NCBI GenBank assembly: GCA_004554255.1
Contig: SFNC01000106.1
Coordinates: forward strand, 1 to 6,562
Origin: Bacteroidales bacterium
GTDB taxonomy: Bacteria; Bacteroidota; Bacteroidia; Bacteroidales; Muribaculaceae
Direction: 5' to 3'
Length of the DNA: 6,562 nt
Below the pieces are notes generated by a model. It was not told the origin of the DNA and made no database searches. It saw nothing but the letters and a program-made list of their open reading frames with translations. Below are positions 1 through 5,615 of this stretch, piece after piece (positions within the stretch are counted from its first letter, which is position 1; each line of letters opens with the position of its first letter). Both the position numbers and the translations under genes were made by a program.

Positions 1-416
1 ATCAGCAGGTTGCTGCCTATTGCTATCTGCGTCACCGGCAGGCTGTTACGCAGAAACACCAGATTCAGCAACGCGGCATCAAGCACAATATCACGGTGAT
101 TCGATATGTATGTATAGCTCTTGGTGCGGTCTATATTCTCAAGCCCATCGTATGTGATTCCCGATGTGCCTACTCTTTCAAGATATGCCAGGAAATTGCC
201 CATGATACGGCGTTGGAAATCCTCCTGGCTTTTCACTTCAATCAGCTCCTTGCAGAATTCGGCATAGTCTACATGCGGCATTATGAATCGCACCGCATGC
301 TCAAAGCCCGGTTCTTTTGTCAGCGCGACAAGCTTCTCATGATAATTGCCCTCATTATATGGTGCAATATCAGAGAACTCGTCAGGATATTGTTTGATGT
401 TATGGTCAGTAGTCAT
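1..416 (-). CDS. 1-acyl-sn-glycerol-3-phosphate acyltransferase-like protein, 3' end cut by window edge
   Basis: The first 138 residues are visible, from an ATG at 416 reading leftward; the rest lies outside the window. From memory of the family, this resembles the Bacteroidetes glycerol acyltransferases of the lysophospholipid acyltransferase superfamily, which move an acyl chain onto lysophosphatidic acid at the inner membrane during phospholipid synthesis. The residues seen fit: an acidic N-terminal region with 'PYNEG' near 19-23, 'FIMPHVDYAEFCKELI' near 44-59, and the active-site block 'YISNHRDIVLDAALLN' near 103-118. The His-Asp pair for acyl transfer should lie in NHRDIVLD (106-113). 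Its spacing is H-x5-D, or H-x-D, instead of the usual H-x4-D. 'TQIAIGSNLL' (129-138) would continue into the next conserved block. The start is fixed by a good Shine-Dalgarno 7 nt upstream and a promoter further up. It is divergent from hisS. The family call is strong; the exact substrate is inferred. Confidence 0.85.
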   Translation of the reverse strand, partial: MTTDHNIKQYPDEFSDIAPYNEGNYHEKLVALTKEPGFEHAVRFIMPHVDYAEFCKELIEVKSQEDFQRRIMGNFLAYLERVGTSGITYDGLENIDRTKSYTYISNHRDIVLDAALLNLVFLRNSLPVTQIAIGSNLL

Positions 417-423
417 GTTTCAA

Positions 424-430
424 CACCTCC
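424..430 (-). promoter_or_regulatory. Strong Shine-Dalgarno of the acyltransferase gene
   Basis: On the minus strand GGAGGTG is followed by 7 nt and the ATG at 416. A strong Shine-Dalgarno is unusual here: the other leaders in the window (hisS, pgk, surE) have AT-rich sequence and none. It supports the start at 416. Its GGAG portion is inside the right arm of the palindrome at 427-442. Confidence 0.75.
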
Positions 431-442
431 CACCGGTGGGAG
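427..442. repeat. Perfect 16-bp palindrome in the acyltransferase leader
   Basis: The sequence CTCCCACCGGTGGGAG equals its own reverse complement. It lies between the predicted transcription start of the acyltransferase gene (about 453-455) and its ATG (416). As DNA it is a symmetric operator candidate. As RNA it can fold into a 6-bp stem with a CCGG loop that would pair part of the Shine-Dalgarno. Either role is inference. Confidence 0.7.
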
Positions 443-459
443 TCCTATATTTGAGACCC

Positions 460-490
460 CAAAATTAATAATTTTTTCATAGACAGCCAA
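460..490 (-). promoter_or_regulatory. Bacteroidetes-type promoter of the acyltransferase gene
   Basis: Reading the minus strand, TTG (490-488) is followed by a 20-nt spacer and TAATTTTG (467-460). This matches the published Bacteroidetes pattern of a TTTG-like -33 element and a TAnnTTTG -7 element about 19-21 nt apart. Transcription would start near 453-455, giving a leader of about 38 nt that contains the palindrome and Shine-Dalgarno. Confidence 0.7.
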
Positions 491-583
491 CTCTTTTTTT
501 TTCTATGACTGTATTTTCCGCATTATTCATGCGTTTTTTGTTTTTTTAGCCTAAACACTATGGTAAATGTCCGTGTAATTTCA

Positions 584-591
584 TACCTTTG
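584..591 (+). promoter_or_regulatory. -7 promoter element of hisS
   Basis: TACCTTTG matches the Bacteroidetes -7 consensus TAnnTTTG exactly and ends 29 nt before the hisS ATG. The matching -33 position (about 560-563) reads ATGG, so that half is weak. The leader would be about 24 nt, AT-rich, with no Shine-Dalgarno. Confidence 0.65.
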
Positions 592-620
592 CAAGTTGAA
601 ATATTAAGCAATATATTATA

Positions 621-1985
621 ATGGCACAAAAACCGTCAATCCCTAAAGGCACACGCGACTTTACTCCTCTGGAGATGGCGCGACGCAATTATATTTTCGA
701 TACCATACGAAACGTTTTCAATCTTTTCGGATATCGCCCTATCGAAACTCCAGCTATGGAGAATCTCTCCACTCTCATGGGCAAATACGGCGAGGAAGGC
801 GACAAACTGCTATTCAAGATTCTGAATTCCGGAGATTGGCTGCGCGGCCTCGAGGGGCTGGACATCATGCAGGAAGGTCCGGCAAAGCTCACGTCTAAAG
901 TTGCCGAAAAAGGTTTGCGGTACGACCTAACGGTGCCATTCGCCAGATTCGTCGTTCAGCACAGAGCTGAGATTCAATTCCCATTCAAGCGGTATCAGAT
1001 TCAGCCCGTTTGGCGAGCCGACCGCCCTCAGAAAGGCCGATACCGCGAGTTTTACCAGTGCGACGCAGACGTCATTGCGTCAGATTCGCTCCTGAACGAG
1101 GTGGAACTCCTGCAGATGATTGACGAGGTTTTCGCACGACTCGGTGTTAATGTCGCCATAAAGCTTAACAACCGTAAGATTCTCGCCGGTATCGCCGAGC
1201 TTATAGGCGAACCCAACAAAATCGTTGACATTACCGTTGCCATTGACAAACTTGACAAAATTGGCATGGACGCCGTGAATGCCGAACTCGCCGAGCGCGG
1301 ACTTTCGCAACAGGCTATCGCCGCACTCGCACCCATTCTCGCCATCTCCGGAACGGTGGACCGGCGCCTTGCTCAGCTTGCCGAACTGCTCAAGACTTCC
1401 GAGACAGGACTCCTCGGTGTAAAGGAACTGGAGTTTGTCTGCGCACAGACCGCAAAACTCGGTCTGCGTGCCGAACTTGATCTGGACGTAAGCCTCGCCC
1501 GTGGCCTCAACTACTATACCGGATGCATCATTGAAGTCAAGGCCAAGGACGTACAGATAGGCTCCATTACCGGTGGCGGACGATACGACAACCTCACCGG
1601 CGTTTTCGGAATGCCGGGCGTCAGCGGCGTAGGCATAAGCTTCGGTGCCGACCGTATCTACGATGTCCTCAACGCGCTGGACCTCTACCCCGACAGCACC
1701 CGCTGCTCCACTACAGTCATGTTCGCCAACCTCGGTGAAAATGAGGCCGCGGCTTCACTATCGATTATTAAACAGCTCAGAAACGCCGGCATCGCCGCGG
1801 AAATTTATCCCGACCCCGCCAAAATGAAAAAACAGATGACTTATGCCGACTCACAGTCTGTGCCGTTTGTCGCCATTATCGGCGAATCCGAAATGGAACA
1901 GGGGACAGTTACCCTTAAAGATATGAACTCGGGCGAACAGAAATCTGTTACTCCCGCCGAATTGGTTTCAATCCTCAAAAACTAA
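621..1985 (+). CDS. hisS: Histidyl-tRNA synthetase
   Basis: This 454-residue cytoplasmic class II enzyme joins histidine to tRNA-His using ATP. The HisRS start 'KGTRDF' is at 9-14. Motif 1 is around 24-50. 'YDLTVPFARFV' (101-111) is in the active site. Motif 2 with the ATP-binding arginine is 'VWRADRPQKGRYREFYQCD' (130-148). The histidine-specific loop 'LARGLNYYTG' (292-301) carries the catalytic Arg (about 294). 'GGGRYDNL' (318-325) is the second histidine motif, and motif 3 is 'GVGISFGADRI' (336-346). The anticodon-binding domain runs from about 364 to the end. An extra segment around 71-98 ('GDWLRGLEGLDIMQEG') lengthens the catalytic domain compared with the roughly 424-residue E. coli enzyme; I believe this is usual in Bacteroidetes. 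It starts 30 nt after a -7 box and probably heads a two-gene transcript with the next gene. Confidence 0.97.
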   Translation: MAQKPSIPKGTRDFTPLEMARRNYIFDTIRNVFNLFGYRPIETPAMENLSTLMGKYGEEGDKLLFKILNSGDWLRGLEGLDIMQEGPAKLTSKVAEKGLRYDLTVPFARFVVQHRAEIQFPFKRYQIQPVWRADRPQKGRYREFYQCDADVIASDSLLNEVELLQMIDEVFARLGVNVAIKLNNRKILAGIAELIGEPNKIVDITVAIDKLDKIGMDAVNAELAERGLSQQAIAALAPILAISGTVDRRLAQLAELLKTSETGLLGVKELEFVCAQTAKLGLRAELDLDVSLARGLNYYTGCIIEVKAKDVQIGSITGGGRYDNLTGVFGMPGVSGVGISFGADRIYDVLNALDLYPDSTRCSTTVMFANLGENEAAASLSIIKQLRNAGIAAEIYPDPAKMKKQMTYADSQSVPFVAIIGESEMEQGTVTLKDMNSGEQKSVTPAELVSILKN

Positions 1986-1989
1986 GATT

Positions 1990-2610
1990 ATGAAGAAAAA
2001 TATCGCTATTATAGTTGTGGCCGTAATTTCACTTTTCTGTGCCGCTGGAGCACACGCCCAGTTCCGCTGGAGCGCAACAGCCGGCCCCACTATTAACTCC
2101 CTGGTATTCAAGCAGAACCTCGTATCAGTGGACAAAACCATCGGATACACCGCCGGTATTAACGGCGAAATGATGTTCCCCGGCATCGGTTTCGGTCTGG
2201 ACCTCGGCCTCATGTACAATCAGATGGGAGCAAAAGTAGACCTCGGCGCACACAAAATCTGGGCCAGCGAGGGCTATGGCAACGAGCAGCTTTATATTCA
2301 CAACATCACCATACCTCTGCACCTGCGCTTCAAATGGACCCGCATGAACGGCCTCGAGGACAAAATCGCACCTCTGATTTTCGGCGGCCCCGAATTCAGC
2401 ATTCAGGTGGCTCATGGCAACTGCGACGCCATAGACTATTCGGGCGGCGACCTCGGCATTACATGCGGCGGAGGTCTCGAACTGTTCAAAAAATGGCAGG
2501 TTACCGCACAGTACACTTGGGGTATGACCTATGTGCTCAAGACCAAGCTGCTTGACAACTTCTCAGCCCGCTCCAGGCAGTGGACCATCCGAGCCGCATA
2601 CTTCTTCTGA
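1990..2610 (+). CDS. PorT-like outer-membrane beta-barrel protein
   Basis: This 206-residue protein looks exported. It has a lysine pair at 2-3, a hydrophobic core (about 5-20) and an 'AHA' signal-peptidase I site, so the mature protein would begin at Gln24. Cys17 lacks a lipobox, so it is not a likely lipoprotein. The mature part is built of alternating strands with short turns, such as 'FGLDLGLMYNQMG' (68-80), 'LYIHNITIPLHLRFKW' (101-116), 'PLIFGGPEFSIQV' (128-140) and 'GGGLELFKKWQVTAQYTWGM' (160-179). It ends in aromatic residues 'YFF', as barrel proteins do. The strand pattern fits the outer-membrane beta-barrel (PorT-type) family of Bacteroidetes. Only two cysteines (145, 159) remain after signal cleavage. 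The ATG is 4 nt after the hisS stop, with no room for a promoter, so it is likely co-transcribed. Its exact role cannot be told: such small barrels range from secretion components to structural proteins. Confidence 0.85.
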   Translation: MKKNIAIIVVAVISLFCAAGAHAQFRWSATAGPTINSLVFKQNLVSVDKTIGYTAGINGEMMFPGIGFGLDLGLMYNQMGAKVDLGAHKIWASEGYGNEQLYIHNITIPLHLRFKWTRMNGLEDKIAPLIFGGPEFSIQVAHGNCDAIDYSGGDLGITCGGGLELFKKWQVTAQYTWGMTYVLKTKLLDNFSARSRQWTIRAAYFF

Positions 2611-2819
2611 TGCGCAAATACAGACGGCACGCACTTTGTGGCGCGCAGATACATGCCGGTTCCGGGTGTCGCCGGGGCCGCTTCCGGCGCAAGGATTGTG
2701 CCCGGCGATGTCATCAGGCATGAGGAGGTGTCGGCAAACCTGCTCGACTCTGTTATTTCTCTTGTCGCTAATGTGAGGTCCTCTGCCTTAAACCGTATTA
2801 TAATCTATCATCTTGACGA
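2611..2819 (+). other. Open GC-rich segment after the outer-membrane gene, possible gene remnant
   Basis: I see no recognised gene here. The segment stays open in the same frame as the preceding gene, directly after its TGA, and reads on into the repeat block to a stop at 3097-3099. Third codon positions are mostly G or C, as in real genes of this window. The predicted peptide includes a helix-like stretch ('EEVSANLLDSVISLVANVRS' from a GTG at 2638). No homologue is recognised and no ribosome site is visible. It may be a decayed gene, an old extension of the outer-membrane gene, or chance. The 'YFF' end before the TGA argues that the upstream gene really stops there. Confidence 0.3.
2670..2689 (+). 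other. GC-rich hairpin without a T-run
   Basis: CGCCGG (2670-2675) pairs with CCGGCG (2684-2689) around an 8-nt loop, 60 nt after the outer-membrane gene. No T-tract follows, so it is not a standard intrinsic terminator. It could protect an mRNA 3' end or simply reflect GC-rich sequence. I see no better terminator between 2611 and 3100. Confidence 0.3.
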
Positions 2820-3102
2820 AAACTCCCTCCGCTCTCTCCACCCCTCTCCAAATCACTCCTCTCCAAATCACTCCTCTGCGAGAGTTCCACAGAACTCCCT
2901 CCGCGACCTCTACCCCTCTCCAAATCACTCCTCTGCGAGAGTTCTACAGAACTCCTCCGCGAGCTCGGCGTACTCTGCGCGAGATATAAAAAAACATCCG
3001 CGCGAGCCCCACAGAACTCCCTCCGCGACCTCGGCGTACTCTGCGCGAGATAAAAAATTCCCTCCACGCGAGCCAAACTCCCTCCGCGCGAGATATTAGC
3101 GC
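2820..3102. repeat. Degenerate intergenic repeat block with inverted repeats
   Basis: About four and a half related units begin with (G/A)AACTCC(C)TCCGC at about 2820, 2892, 2949, 3014 and 3075, so units are about 57-72 bp long. Two sub-types alternate with the shared start. One contains CTCCAAATCACTCCTCTGCG (2846-2880 and 2918-2937). The other contains CTCGGCGTACTCTGCGCGAG (2964-2983 and 3030-3049), followed by an A-rich run. Short inverted repeats recur: GAGTTC/GAACTC around 2882-2897 and 2939-2954, CTCT-GCG-AGAG (2874-2884), and CTCG/CGAG at the ends of the second motif. Both strands are open for long stretches (minus 3112-2798, plus 2638-3099), and conceptual products are low-complexity, rich in Arg and Ser. 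I read it as a non-coding repeat family or MITE/REP-like debris rather than a gene. Confidence 0.75.
2844..2873. repeat. Exact 15-bp tandem duplication
   Basis: CTCTCCAAATCACTC occurs twice head to tail (2844-2858, 2859-2873). The same 15 bp recurs once more at 2916-2930, in the next unit. This suggests recent slippage within the repeat block. Confidence 0.85.
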
Positions 3103-3152
3103 CCGTTAACACAATTTTTACTTGAAATTACAAGAATATGGAAATAATTCCG

Positions 3153-3160
3153 TAATTTTG
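3153..3160 (+). promoter_or_regulatory. -7 promoter element of pgk
   Basis: TAATTTTG is an exact match to TAnnTTTG. It lies 104 nt before the pgk ATG, so the leader should be about 98-100 nt, the longest in the window. The -33 position is not a clear TTTG. The leader (about 3166-3264) holds a weak 5-bp stem, GCGGC (3208-3212) with GCCGC (3224-3228), and an AT-rich stretch before the start; no known riboswitch is recognised. Confidence 0.6.
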
Positions 3161-3264
3161 CATACGAAGTTGTTACGCCCTGTCCTTTTATCGGCAAAAC
3201 GACAACCGCGGCATTTATCTTTCGCCGCCACAACGGAATACAAACTCCTATAAAACACTATATT

Positions 3265-4512
3265 ATGACAATCGACAACTACAATTTCAAGAACAAAAAA
3301 GCTATTGTTCGCGTGGACTTCAATGTGCCCCTGGATGAAAACGGTAACATCACTGACGATACCCGCATCCGTGGTGCGCTCCCCACCCTCAAAAAAATCC
3401 TCGCCGATGACGGCAGCCTCATCATCATGTCGCACATGGGCAAGCCCAAAGGAAAGATCAACCCCAAAATGTCCCTGAAACAGATCGTCCCCGCAGTCGC
3501 TAAAGCCCTCGGCACAGACGTGGAATTCGCTCCCGACGCCGCCGACGCTTCAGAAGCTGCAGCCGCTCTGAAACCCGGACAGGTTCTTCTGCTTGAAAAC
3601 CTCCGCTTCCACCCCGAAGAGGAAGGCAAACCCGTGGGCATCGACAAAGCTGACCCCGCTTACGAGGCCGCTAAAAAAGAAATGAAAGAAAAGCAGAAAG
3701 AATTCGCAAAGAAACTCGCTTCTTACGCCGACGTTTACGTTAACGACGCCTTCGGTACCGCTCACCGCAAACACGCCTCCACAGCTGTTGTTGCCGACTA
3801 TTTCGACGCCGACAACAAGATGCTCGGATACCTCATGGAAAAAGAAGTTACTGCCGTTGACAACATCCTCAGCAACATCAAACGCCCCTTCACCGCAATC
3901 ATGGGTGGTTCCAAAGTATCTACCAAAATCGGAATCATCGAAAACCTCATGGACAAGGTGGACAACCTTATCCTCTGCGGTGGTATGACTTACACATTTG
4001 CAAAAGCCAAAGGCGGAAACGTCGGCAACTCTATCTGCGAAACAGACAAACTCGACCTCGCCCTCGACATCATGCGCAAGGCTCAGGAAAAAGGCGTTAA
4101 CCTCGTTCTCGGCACCGACTGCGTAGCAGCCGACGATTTCAGCAACGACGCCAACACCAAGGTATGCTCTGTTATGGACATTCCCGAAGGCTGGGAAGGC
4201 CTCGACGCAGGTCCCGAGACACGCAAACTCTTCGCCGACACCATCCGCGGCAGCAAGACCATCCTCTGGAATGGTCCCGCAGGCGTATTTGAATTCGACA
4301 ACTTCACCGCCGGTAGCCGTGCTATCGCCGATGCCATCGTAGAAGCAACCGCTAACGGCGCATTCTCACTCGTTGGCGGCGGCGACTCCGTTGCTTGCGT
4401 AAACAAATTCGGCCTCGCCGACAAAGTTTCTTACGTATCTACCGGTGGCGGCGCACTGCTCGAAGCCATTGAGGGTAAAGTCCTCCCCGGCATCGCCGCT
4501 ATCAAAGGATAA
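3265..4512 (+). CDS. pgk: Phosphoglycerate kinase
   Basis: This 415-residue cytoplasmic enzyme moves the acyl phosphate of 1,3-bisphosphoglycerate to ADP, making ATP and 3-phosphoglycerate in glycolysis, and runs in reverse in gluconeogenesis. Family motifs appear in order: 'VRVDFNVPLD' (15-24) and 'TRIRGALPTL' (33-42) for the phosphoglycerate site; 'MSHMGKPKG' (55-63); 'LLENLRFHPEE' (109-119); 'NDAFGTAHRKHAS' (160-172); 'MGGSKVSTKI' (213-222); 'LWNGPAGVFEFDNFTAGS' (334-351) and 'GGGDSV' (371-376) for the nucleotide side; and the loop 'STGGGALLE' (392-400). A charged Lys/Glu-rich insert at about 118-150 explains a length above the usual ~390-400 residues and seems typical of Bacteroidetes. 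Codons are strongly biased to C-ending forms (AAC, GAC, CTC, ATC), more than in the neighbours, as expected for a highly expressed gene. It appears to be a single-gene transcript between its own promoter and a strong terminator. Confidence 0.98.
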   Translation: MTIDNYNFKNKKAIVRVDFNVPLDENGNITDDTRIRGALPTLKKILADDGSLIIMSHMGKPKGKINPKMSLKQIVPAVAKALGTDVEFAPDAADASEAAAALKPGQVLLLENLRFHPEEEGKPVGIDKADPAYEAAKKEMKEKQKEFAKKLASYADVYVNDAFGTAHRKHASTAVVADYFDADNKMLGYLMEKEVTAVDNILSNIKRPFTAIMGGSKVSTKIGIIENLMDKVDNLILCGGMTYTFAKAKGGNVGNSICETDKLDLALDIMRKAQEKGVNLVLGTDCVAADDFSNDANTKVCSVMDIPEGWEGLDAGPETRKLFADTIRGSKTILWNGPAGVFEFDNFTAGSRAIADAIVEATANGAFSLVGGGDSVACVNKFGLADKVSYVSTGGGALLEAIEGKVLPGIAAIKG

Positions 4513-4565
4513 CTTCCGAAGAATCACATCTAAAGGATAATATCCCCCCCCTACACTCCTCAACC

Positions 4566-4597
4566 AAGTCCGTGTGCCCCCGCACACGGACTTTTTT
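4566..4597 (+). terminator. Intrinsic terminator of pgk
   Basis: AGTCCGTGTGC (4567-4577) pairs perfectly with GCACACGGACT (4582-4592) around a CCCC loop. An extra A-T pair extends the stem to 12 bp. Six T residues follow (4592-4597). It lies 54 nt after the pgk stop and should isolate pgk from surE. Confidence 0.93.
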
Positions 4598-4612
4598 ATC
4601 AACCGAAACACC

Positions 4613-4627
4613 GGATGCGCGGCATCC
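4613..4627 (+). other. Short perfect hairpin between pgk and surE
   Basis: GGATGC (4613-4618) and GCATCC (4622-4627) form a 6-bp stem with a GCG loop just past the pgk terminator. No T-run follows. The rest of 4628-4827 shows no convincing gene or known element; it becomes AT-richer toward the surE promoter. Confidence 0.35.
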
Positions 4628-4827
4628 TGCCGCGGAGACCCAACCCACAAATTCCATTTTGCCTTCCACAAAACAGTTCACCAACAAATTAGTACACAAA
4701 GGTTTACGCTATATAAAACCGTCCGGGTCCGGATGAATACATTCGGATGGTGTATCGCAGTTTGCGTTTTGCTCGTTTCGGTTCTTACTTTTTATTCCGT
4801 AGACGTGGGAATATCAAGATTTTTGCG

Positions 4828-4835
4828 TAACTTTG
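4828..4835 (+). promoter_or_regulatory. -7 promoter element of surE
   Basis: TAACTTTG matches TAnnTTTG exactly and ends only 9 nt before the surE ATG at 4845. With a start point some 5-7 nt past the box, the mRNA leader would be only about 3-5 nt. The -33 region (about 4804-4807) lacks a clear TTTG. Confidence 0.65.
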
Positions 4836-4844
4836 CGGTTATCT

Positions 4845-5597
4845 ATGAAACCTTTGATATTAATTACTAATGATGACTCGATAGAGGCTCCGGGTCTGCA
4901 TAAACTTGTAAAAATAGCCTCCGAATTCGGCGATGTGATAGGCGTTGCTCCGCGCGAGCCGCAGTCCGGCATGTCGTCGGCAATCTCTGTTTCCCGCGCC
5001 CTGCGCATACACGAAGTCCCGGACTACTCCGGCGCACGGATGTTCACCGTCTCGGGTACGCCGGTAGACTGCGTGAAGCTGGCGCTCAACGCCATAGTTC
5101 CGCGCAGGCCCACGCTCATACTCTCCGGCATAAACCACGGCAGCAACACCGGCAATGCCATTACCTATTCGGGCACCATGGGCGCGGTTCTTGAGGGATG
5201 TATGAACGGCATAGCAAGCGTAGGATTCTCCCTGTGCCATCACTCCGTAAAGGCCGATTTCGACCTCTCAGCGCCCTTTGTCCGCCAAATTATCGCCGAT
5301 GTGCTTAAAGACGGACTCCCCAACTACACCGCCCTAAACGTGAATATCCCCGCACGGGTAGAGCCGTTGGGCATTCGCGCTTGCCGCGCCGCGCGCGGGC
5401 ACTGGAGCGAGGAATTTGCCAGATACACCGACCCCATGGGGCTGCCCTTCTACTGGCTCTGCGGACGCTTCATAAACGAAGAACCCGAAGCCACCGACAC
5501 CGACGAATACTGGATCGGGCAAGGCTACATATCGCTCGTCCCCGTCACTCCCGAGCAGACAGATTCCAATTTCCTCAAGCAACTCCTCAACAAATAA
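4845..5597 (+). CDS. surE: 5'/3'-nucleotidase SurE
   Basis: This 250-residue protein belongs to the SurE family of metal-dependent phosphatases, which remove phosphate from nucleoside 5'- and 3'-monophosphates and in some species cleave short polyphosphate. Expected metal ligands are present: Asp10-Asp11 in 'ILITNDDSIEAPG' (5-17), Ser41 in 'REPQSGMSSAIS' (37-48) and Asn97 in 'LSGINHGSN' (93-101). The block 'TYSGTMGAVLEG' (107-118) and 'ALNVNIP' (163-169) are also typical, and the length is normal. The ATG at 4845 begins 'MKPLILITNDDS', the usual family start. An in-frame TTG at 4833 would add four residues but falls inside the promoter box, so it is not used here. The gene is separated from pgk by a terminator and is convergent with the leucine-rich-repeat gene. 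Its role in stationary-phase survival, known in E. coli, is only inferred here. Confidence 0.95.
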   Translation: MKPLILITNDDSIEAPGLHKLVKIASEFGDVIGVAPREPQSGMSSAISVSRALRIHEVPDYSGARMFTVSGTPVDCVKLALNAIVPRRPTLILSGINHGSNTGNAITYSGTMGAVLEGCMNGIASVGFSLCHHSVKADFDLSAPFVRQIIADVLKDGLPNYTALNVNIPARVEPLGIRACRAARGHWSEEFARYTDPMGLPFYWLCGRFINEEPEATDTDEYWIGQGYISLVPVTPEQTDSNFLKQLLNK

Positions 5598-5615
5598 TCC
5601 CGTATCCGGACATGA

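Noticed and set aside
96..482. Plus-strand open frame of 128 codons across the acyltransferase region
   Set aside because: It is the antisense shadow of the acyltransferase gene, whose minus-strand product has recognisable motifs, promoter and ribosome site.
2608..2610. TGA recoding (selenocysteine or readthrough) in the outer-membrane gene
   Set aside because: The protein already ends in the aromatic 'YFF' expected for a barrel, and no SECIS-like hairpin follows directly.
2820..3102. CRISPR array
   Set aside because: Units differ in length and sequence, there are no equal-length unique spacers, no cas genes are nearby, and the similar parts run through the whole unit.
4833..4844. TTG start for surE four codons upstream of the ATG
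   Set aside because: It is inside the -7 promoter box, and SurE proteins normally begin just before the 'ITNDD' strand, as from the ATG at 4845.
4574..4870. 98-codon open frame from the pgk terminator to surE
   Set aside because: It begins inside the terminator stem and has no promoter or ribosome site; only the last 45 codons have any protein-like character and are noted separately as a weak candidate.
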